NCBI GenBank assembly: GCA_036939355.1
Contig: JALLAP010000322.1
Span: forward strand, 1 to 14,339
Length of the DNA: 14,339 nucleotides
Direction of reading: 5' to 3'
Source of the DNA: Thalassiosira profunda
Lineage: Eukaryota; Bacillariophyta; Thalassiosirophyceae; Thalassiosirales; Thalassiosiraceae
In this document: piece by piece, positions 8,756 through 14,339 of the stretch
How the letters are laid out: each line of letters begins with the position of its first letter
Position numbering within the stretch: the first letter of the stretch is position 1
Notes under the pieces: model-generated
Database searches by the model: none
Told to the model about the DNA's origin: nothing
What the model saw: only the letters and a program-made list of their open reading frames with translations
Program-made: the position numbers and the translations under genes

Positions 8756-10397
8756 TCATTGGGTAGAAGTTAGCATCAGACTTCCTGGCATGGCGATGCC
8801 CCTCTCAGTATGTTCCGACGCGATCCTCTCGCATTCACTAACAGAGAGCACTTCGCCAGTGACAGCATCCAAAGCACGGCCCTGCATGAAAGACGCAAAT
8901 GCAAATAAGCAACTCCTCCTAAAACAACGCCAGCTCACGCAAATGGAGTAGGCAGCACTTACTTGGTAAATCCTCCGGGCCACCTTCAAATCGTCCCAGA
9001 ATACCTTCTTCTTCACTGGCAGCACTTCCTTCAAACGGAACATCAGCGCAGCCCCAAGAGCGACAAAGATGACGTTCGCGACCGTCAGCAGCAGACTGAT
9101 GAGCCCCGCTTCGCTGAAGTTGAATTGGTAGTCGAATTTCTCGTTGCTCTCGATCGCGACATATTGTCGAATACGAATGGCAGGGTCATCGGAATACTGA
9201 AAGTTGAAGTCACTCCATTCATCTCCCTTGATGACCGCAATGATGAGCAACATGCCGCAGTTGACTGAGGAAACGAAGAAGGTGAGGTCAGCAGTACATT
9301 TGCCATGCGGCGTGTTGAGGTCAATATCTGTACTTACCGGCCGGCGGGAGGAGGGAGGCGCTGATGGCCACGCCGACCAGACTCGACGTCTGGTCGTCCA
9401 GGACGCTCACTGCCACTCCCAGGCCAGAGAAGAACGCAATGGGAATTCCGCACAGGAAGGTGGTGCGGGTGCCGCGGCTGAGCATCTCCTCCGTGGGCCA
9501 GGAGTTGGCCATCTGCGTCCAAGAGCAGCAAGCGGCGATGATCACGCCGAAGATGACGCAGATGCCGACGGAGATTATCTCGTTCCGTATCGAGCGCTTG
9601 ATGAGGGGGAGGTCCCAGATGCAAAGGCCGTACGCCATCCCGAGCACCGGGCCCCTGTCGGGATGGCACGTGGCGCATCAGACGAATGCATCTGGCAGGC
9701 AGACACTATCGCAGCAGCGCATACTTACATGATGGGCGAGAGGAGCATGCTCGAAATCACCGTCGTGGAGGAATCGACCGCGAGCCCCAGAGCGGCCACG
9801 ACGCTCGCCACCATCAACAGGCAGTAGTAATTGAAGTTGAAATCCACGCCGTCTGCAGATCAGAGGGAACAAAAGATTGCAAATCAGGGGAGAACAATCG
9901 ATTGGCGATCAGAACAATAGGAGGGCACTAAATGCATGCGCCCTTACCAGCGATTTTGTCGTGCATCATCTTGATGCGCCGGACCTGCTCCCACGACACC
10001 GCGGCCGTGGTGGTCGACGCGGTGAACACGCGCCTACAGCGACAATGAGATTGCAAATGAGATGCACGATGGGGACGAGGGCGGCAAGATGCAAGGGGCA
10101 CATGATGCGTGCGCGCGTCACGCACCGGACGTCCTTCCGGTCGATCTTCCTCCCCGGGCTGTACTCCGCCGTCGGCGCCGCGCTCCCCTCCGCGAAGGTG
10201 ACGTTCGACGATCGCGGGACGCCGCCCGGGCCGTCGACGTACACATCCTGCCCAGAGTAGCTGTTGACCGTCTCGGGCGTTTCGGGGGGCGGCGGGGGCG
10301 GGTCCTCGCGCCGGATGGAGGGCGGATCCTCGAGCCGGGGCGGGATCCCCGGCGGCGGGAGGGGCGGATCCTCGAGGTTCGTCTCGTTCGAGCTCAT
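8756..10397 (-). CDS. DUF389 family multi-pass membrane protein
   Basis: Six exons join in perfect frame to 408 residues: 10126-10397, 9948-10033, 9729-9852, 9338-9654, 8963-9264 and 8756-8881. Introns are 92, 95, 74, 73 and 81 bp. Donors are GTGCGT, GTAAGG and GTAAGT (three times), and every acceptor is CAG or TAG. Residues 1-110 are Pro/Asp/Glu-rich with repeated LEDPP/REDPP. The DUF389 core follows from about 125: YYCLLMVASVVAALGLA, then MLLSPIMGPVLGMAYG, and the hallmark ISASLLPPAVNCGMLL around 257-272 (split by intron 4). About six membrane segments are visible, the last being FSEAGLISLLLTVANVIFVA. A polar tail of about 60 residues ends the protein. The biochemical role of DUF389 proteins is not established; some bacterial members are annotated as putative permeases. 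Its start faces the CLASP gene across about 700 bp. Confidence 0.92.
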
Positions 10398-10417
10398 GAT
10401 GATGGGTCAGTGATAAA

Positions 10418-10651
10418 ATGGCACGGCGCATCAAAGTCGGCGGCAAACCGGCAATGCCCGCCCTGCCCAACTTTGTTGTGGATGCAGGACGGAATGGAGG
10501 TGCAGTGAAGAGGCCGGAGGATGAGAACGCAAATCCGCTGATTTTCCCGCCAAAGCCGGACAAATTTGTTGATGTCAATGAGACACCTATCTTACGTAGG
10601 TACACGAGCAGGAAGATCACCAATGGAGCCGATTGGGTGATCACGTTATAA
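10418..10651 (+). CDS. Small basic ORF (77 residues) ending inside the inverted-repeat element
   Basis: ATG at 10418 has A at -3 and G at +4, and the frame runs to a TAA at 10649-10651. The product is basic and proline-containing (NPLIFPPKPDKFVDVNETP). Its last 13 residues (RKITNGADWVITL) are encoded by the left terminal repeat of the element at 10611-11021. It begins only 20 bp from the divergent DUF389 start codon, so it more probably lies in the DUF389 5' leader or promoter than being a gene. No family recognised. Listed because it is the only open frame in this interval that looks protein-like. Confidence 0.2.
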   Translation: MARRIKVGGKPAMPALPNFVVDAGRNGGAVKRPEDENANPLIFPPKPDKFVDVNETPILRRYTSRKITNGADWVITL

Positions 10652-10653
10652 CT

Positions 10654-10988
10654 CACGTGATTCACTTCTAAATCTTCGGCGATCGCAAGAAACAGGTACG
10701 AAATCGGGGTAGTACCGATTTCGATCGGGGTAGTACCCCGATTGATCGGGGTAGTACCCGGATTTTTCGGGGTAGTACCCCGATTTTCACGTGAATCACC
10801 GTTCCGACGTAGGAATCAGTATAAATGATATTACGAGAAACAGGTACGAAATCGGGGTACTACCCCGATTTCGATCGGGGTAGTACCCCGGATATACCCC
10901 GATTTCAATCGGGGTACTACCCCGATTTCGTACCTGTTTCTCGTAATATCGCCGAAGGATTTCTAGGTGAATCACGTGCTATCACGTG
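10654..10988. promoter_or_regulatory. Four CACGTG (G-box/E-box) hexamers between the DUF389 and CLASP genes
   Basis: Exact CACGTG occurs at 10654-10659, 10788-10793, 10973-10978 and 10983-10988. Three of the four sit in the shared context CACGTGA[AT]TCAC or its complement, so they were carried in by the repeat arms. CACGTG is the classical binding site of bHLH and bZIP factors. That it works here is inference. Confidence 0.4.
10703..10926. repeat. Array of a 19-bp near-palindrome, ATCGGGGTAsTACCCCGAT
   Basis: Seven full or slightly degenerate copies, starting at 10703 (two bases short), 10724, 10745 (variant ending), 10766 (first base changed), 10851, 10874 (one-base insertion) and 10908, plus a half copy at about 10895-10904. 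Each unit is a perfect inverted repeat around one central base, which is G in the copies at 10703-10766 and 10874 and C in those at 10851 and 10908. Starts are 21 bp apart in the first group, close to two helical turns. The array lies within the inverted-repeat element. Confidence 0.9.
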
Positions 10989-11105
10989 ACACTCACAAAT
11001 CAGCTCCATTGGTGATCTTCCAGGGGTGACTTTGTTCGTTGGTTTTTCCATCCTTGCATTTTTTTCTCGCTCGCTCGCCGAGCCCGCACAACAACAACGA
11101 CGGAG

Positions 11106-14100
11106 ATGGCGGCGTCCCTCGCCGCCGACCTCGCGGCGGCCGGCCCCTCCCGCCTCCCCGCCCTCCGGCGCGTCGAATCCTCCCTCCGCTCCGCCGTCGG
11201 CCCCGCGTCGAATGGAGCCGACGCTTCCGCGGAAGCGGCGCGAGCGCGCGGCGACTGGCGCGCTTTCCTCGAGGCCCCCGCCGCGGACGGCGAGTGGGAA
11301 GAGGAGGGGTTCGCCCTGCGCGACAGCTTTGTAAATTGCCTCGTCGAGGGCTGCCGCCCCGGGGAAGGGGAGGGGGAGGGGGACGAGGACGATATTTTCG
11401 ACGCCATTTCTGCGGCGCTGCGCTGCCTCTCCTACTTGGTTTGCGTGCGCTGCGCCGAGCCCAGTAACGGGGAGGGCAAGCCGAAGAACGCCTCGGCGGC
11501 TTCCCCCATCTTCGGTCCGGACTTTGTCGTCCAGATTGCCCCCGACGTCGTCCAGGCTTTGCGGTTGGACGACGGCTCCGACGCGGCTCCCACCGATGGA
11601 GTCTCGCACGCGGCATGCCAGCTGCTCCTCGCGCTGCTCCGGCCGGACCGCCCCCGTAACGAGGCGGACGCCGCCACCGTCCGCGATGCCATCCTCGTCC
11701 CGGCGTCGTCGCCCGAGGCTCCCGCAGGGAGCGCGGCGTGCGCGGCCGAGGTGCTGGGCGCCTCGATCGCCGCGGCGGTCGACGGGGCCGTCCCCCCCGA
11801 CCGAGAAGGGATGGACGCGTCCGAGCGGTCGATGCGGCGGGAGAACGCGGCGCTGGCCCGCCTCCAGGAACAGAGTGGGGTGCTGCGGAACGTGGGATCG
11901 GTGTGCGCGCACTTGCTGAGTGAGGAGGAGGGGGGTGGGGCCGGCCACCCGTGCGGTGTGCGGATCCTCGGGGCGTTAAGGGCGCTGCACGAGCTGGGCG
12001 CGTTCGCGGTGGAATCGCAGCTGGACGCGGTGCTGAAGAAAGATGAGGTCGGGGCCATTCTCGCGCGGCTGAAGGGGGAGGAGGAACAGGGGCCGGAAAC
12101 CATGGACGAGGACGGGCGTGGCTCGGACGGAGAGGCGGCCCCGATGGAGGACGCCCTCGCTCCGATCTACGCCTCCATTGCCAAAACTCCGTTCGTATTG
12201 ACGACGGTCAAGGACCTCGAGTCCATGCTGGACGCCATCACGGAGAGCCTGGGCACCACCGACGCCGAATTGTGGGACGAGCGATTGAACGCCCTGACCG
12301 ACCTGGAATGCATCCTCGCCGGGGGCGTGGCCGCGATGGGCCCCGAGGCCCGGGACCTGTTCGTCGAACGGCTGCGCAAGACGAACCTGGGGGACCAGTT
12401 CACCGATTTGCGGTCGCAGATCACCCAGCAGGCGTGCCGGGTGATCGTGGCCGTGGCCGTCGAATTTCGGGACTACCTCCCCGAGGACCCGCAGCTGTAC
12501 CAGGCGGTGTGCCAGTTGGTGGAGAATCTCGCTCCCNTTTCGGGACTACCTCCCCGAGGACCCGCAGCTGTACCAGGCGGTGTGCCAGTTGGTGGAGAAT
12601 CTCGCCCCCTCGATCCTCGACCTGTGCAAGTCCGGCACGAAGCTGATGGCGACGCAGGGCACGACCTGCCTCCTCACCCTCGCGGCCGTGTCGGGCGGCT
12701 ATCCCCGACTCGTTCCCCGCTTCTGCGCCGAGATCCTCGGGAAGAAGGTGCACAAGAACCGCAAGCGCGGGAGCGTCATGGCCCTCACGGCGGCGCTGCG
12801 GATGTGGGACGTCAGCTGCTTCGCGAAGCACCTGGACCAGCTGGCGGACGCGGCGAAGGAGGCGGCGACGAACAAGGATCCGGCGGTGCGAGAGGAGGGA
12901 CGGAAAATGTACTGGGCGTTGCACTCGAGCGAGGAGACGGAGGGGTGCGCGCAGTCCATGTTCGACGGCCGGAGCCGGGAGATGCGGACCCTCAAGAAGG
13001 AACGGGAGGGCATCGACGCCGAGTGGGAAGAAGGAGGCATAATGAGCGTGCTGTCGCAGACGGGAGTGCTCGGCGAGGCGTCCGAGCCACCCGCGAAGAA
13101 GCCCGCCGCGCGTCCCTCGACGGCGCCGGCCACAAAGGGCGTTCCGCCGCGGAACCGACAAAAGAGGCCCGCGAGCGCGCGGCTCCGGGCGGAGCACGGC
13201 ACGCCCTTCAAGGCCAACCGGCTGTCGACGCCGATGAAGTCGGTCAAGGACGCGTCCTCGGTCAAGAAGAGGCCCCCGTCCAGCGCCGGGAGCCAGCAGC
13301 TCTATTCGCCGATCGTGAAAGCGCCTTCCCGGAAGTTCTCCGAGAGCAAGTCCGTCAATCGGAATGCCGCCAGCGCGGCGAAGCCTCCGCGGCCCTCGGC
13401 CGCCGCCGCCAAAAGCACCCCTGCCGCAAAGGCGGCAACGAGCCCCGTGCGCCTCTGCGAAGGGAAGGAAAACTCGCCCGTGGCGACGAGGACTCCGGCG
13501 GCCAAGTCGGTTGGCTTCGATGTGGGCAGCCCGGCCCCGGCCTCGCCCCTGATGGGGACCCCGGTGGTCAATCTGCTGGCCCGGGCCTCGCCATTGTCAG
13601 CGGAGAAGATCCAGAGGACCGGCGACGTGCTCGGGACGATCCTTGACATGCTATCGGATCGACTGTCGCCCCACGAGCAATCCCTGGNGGACCGGCGACG
13701 TGCTCGGGACGATCCTTGACATGCTATCGGATCGACTGTCGCCCCACGAGCAATCCCTGGGCATCAAGGCGCTCGCGCTCTTTGCGAAGGAGAACTCGGA
13801 CGATCCGTCGTGGAAGTTGAAATTCTCCGAGGTCTTGGGCTGCCTCCTCGATCACGTCCGGACCATGCCGACCGCTGACTTCGACGGACCCATCGACTTC
13901 ATCCGATCTCCGTCGAAGAATCTCAGCTCCCGCGACCAAATGCAGCACTTGTTCCTCCAGGCCGTGCGCAGTCTGCTGCAGTTCGTTCCGGGATATGTGC
14001 AGAGAGACCACATCAAGGATATCGTGTGTTGCATGCTCGAGGTGAGACCGGACTGCTCGTATTGGAATGTCCAGTTGAGGCATGTTGTGTTTTCTCACCT

Positions 14101-14339
14101 GTTGGCTGTTTCTTTGCGACAGTGCACCACTGACGCTCCGTTTGACATTGTCCACACGGCCGAGCGTGCACTACACAACCTCGTCACCGGTTGCGCCGAT
14201 TCTGAGACCTGCTTTGAGCATTTGCTTCCGTTTCTGTCGGTCGATCTCGATGTCAGCAGCAAGATCAACCCGCCATCGCTTCTTTCGGCTCTGCGAACGA
14301 TGAGGTACTTGATCGATCGGGTATCAGTTGGCACCTTGG
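11106..14339 (+). CDS. CLASP-type TOG-domain microtubule-associated protein (partial at right edge, frame broken by two assembly joins)
   Basis: CLASP proteins bind microtubules through TOG (HEAT-repeat) domains and promote rescue and stability. The start ATG at 11106 has G at -3 and +4. Collapsing the two duplicated joins (at 12537 and 13688) gives one frame of about 1,000 visible residues. Residues 1-360 are Ala/Glu-rich and helical. The CLASP_N TOG domain covers about 367-605 (DLESMLDAITESL, LRSQITQQACRVI, SGTKLMATQGTTCLLTL, VMALTAALRMWD). A basic Ser/Pro/Lys linker (about 635-800) has many SP/TP sites and a KEN tripeptide at 763-765. A second helical TOG-like region starts near 815 and continues past the edge. 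A probable 81-bp intron lies at 14042-14122 (GTGAGA ... GCGACAG); it is a multiple of three and stop-free, so unspliced reading is also possible. No SxIP EB-binding motif was seen. The frame breaks are artefacts, not evidence of a pseudogene. Confidence 0.85.
12465..12609. repeat. Assembly join 1: 72-bp duplication around a single N at 12537
   Basis: 12465-12536 and 12538-12609 are the same sequence apart from one base (T at 12533, C at 12606), separated by one N. The 73-bp offset is not a multiple of three. Removing one copy with the N restores the CLASP reading frame through the TOG domain. This is the pattern left when overlapping contig ends are scaffolded without being merged. Confidence 0.95.
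13616..13760. repeat. Assembly join 2: 72-bp duplication around a single N at 13688
   Basis: 13616-13687 and 13689-13760 are identical and separated by one N. The offset is again 73 bp, and removing one copy restores the frame into the second TOG-like region (EQSLGIKALALFAKEN). Confidence 0.95.

Larger units (their letters stand above)
10611..11021. mobile_element. MITE-like element with long terminal inverted repeats
   Basis: The left end begins GGAAGATCACCAATGGAGC, and the right end, read on the minus strand from 11021, begins with the same bases. The arms (10611-10716 and 10913-11021) remain alignable throughout, roughly four-fifths identical by eye with small indels. They share CACGTGATTCAC, CTTCGGCGAT and AGAAACAGGTACGAAATCGGGG. 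A third, partial arm copy lies inside in the forward orientation (about 10788-10862), which implies a nested or internally duplicated element. There is no transposase, so it would be non-autonomous. No target-site duplication is evident at these ends. The right end lies 84 bp before the CLASP start codon. Confidence 0.7.

Noticed and set aside
10703..10926. CRISPR array
   Set aside because: The units are palindromic and nearly contiguous, with no uniform unique spacers, and the window is eukaryotic.
10993..11616. Minus-strand arginine-rich open frames opposite the start of the CLASP gene
   Set aside because: They are composition shadows of an alanine- and glutamate-rich coding region on the other strand.
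12465..13760. Programmed frameshifts or pseudogenisation of the CLASP gene
   Set aside because: Both frame breaks coincide with an N flanked by identical 72-bp copies, and collapsing them restores the frame.

Overview
This is a nuclear window from a eukaryote, most likely a photosynthetic stramenopile (diatom or close relative). Evidence: short GT-AG introns of about 73-95 bp, GC-rich coding sequence, and three eukaryotic housekeeping-type genes. A membrane protein carries the W..C...Y.F....ECC..FG cysteine motif that I associate with diatom-type proteins, and a DUF389 membrane protein is of a type I associate with algae. The species cannot be named from the sequence.

Layout, left to right. 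(1) Positions 1-50, minus strand: the first 16 codons of a membrane protein gene that leaves the window; it is a paralogue of the gene at 4709-7172. (2) 51-872: divergent upstream region. (3) 873-4604, plus: an apparently intronless DENND4-type Rab exchange factor. (4) 4709-7172, minus, two exons: a five-pass membrane protein that joins a tetraspan module to a single-pass cysteine-rich ectodomain with two large internal repeats. (5) 7173-7741: gene-free, sharing sequence with 52-179. (6) 7742-8696, plus: an unrecognised protein gene with an apparent frameshift near 7913. (7) 8756-10397, minus, six exons: a DUF389 membrane protein. (8) 10398-11105: a divergent promoter interval holding a 411-bp MITE-like inverted repeat with an internal array of a 19-bp near-palindrome. 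(9) 11106 to the right edge, plus: a CLASP-type TOG microtubule-binding protein. Its frame is broken twice by single-N assembly joins flanked by 72-bp duplications.

There is no operon logic. Genes lie in divergent and convergent pairs with small gaps (104 bp between the DENND4-like gene and the tetraspan fusion, 59 bp between the frameshifted gene and DUF389). The cellular themes are membrane traffic (DENND4-like), cell-surface or membrane proteins (tetraspan fusion, DUF389) and microtubules (CLASP), but the window does not show that they work together.

The most unusual items are the tetraspan-ectodomain fusion with a paralogue on the far side of the DENND4-like gene, and the palindrome-packed inverted-repeat element in the DUF389/CLASP promoter.
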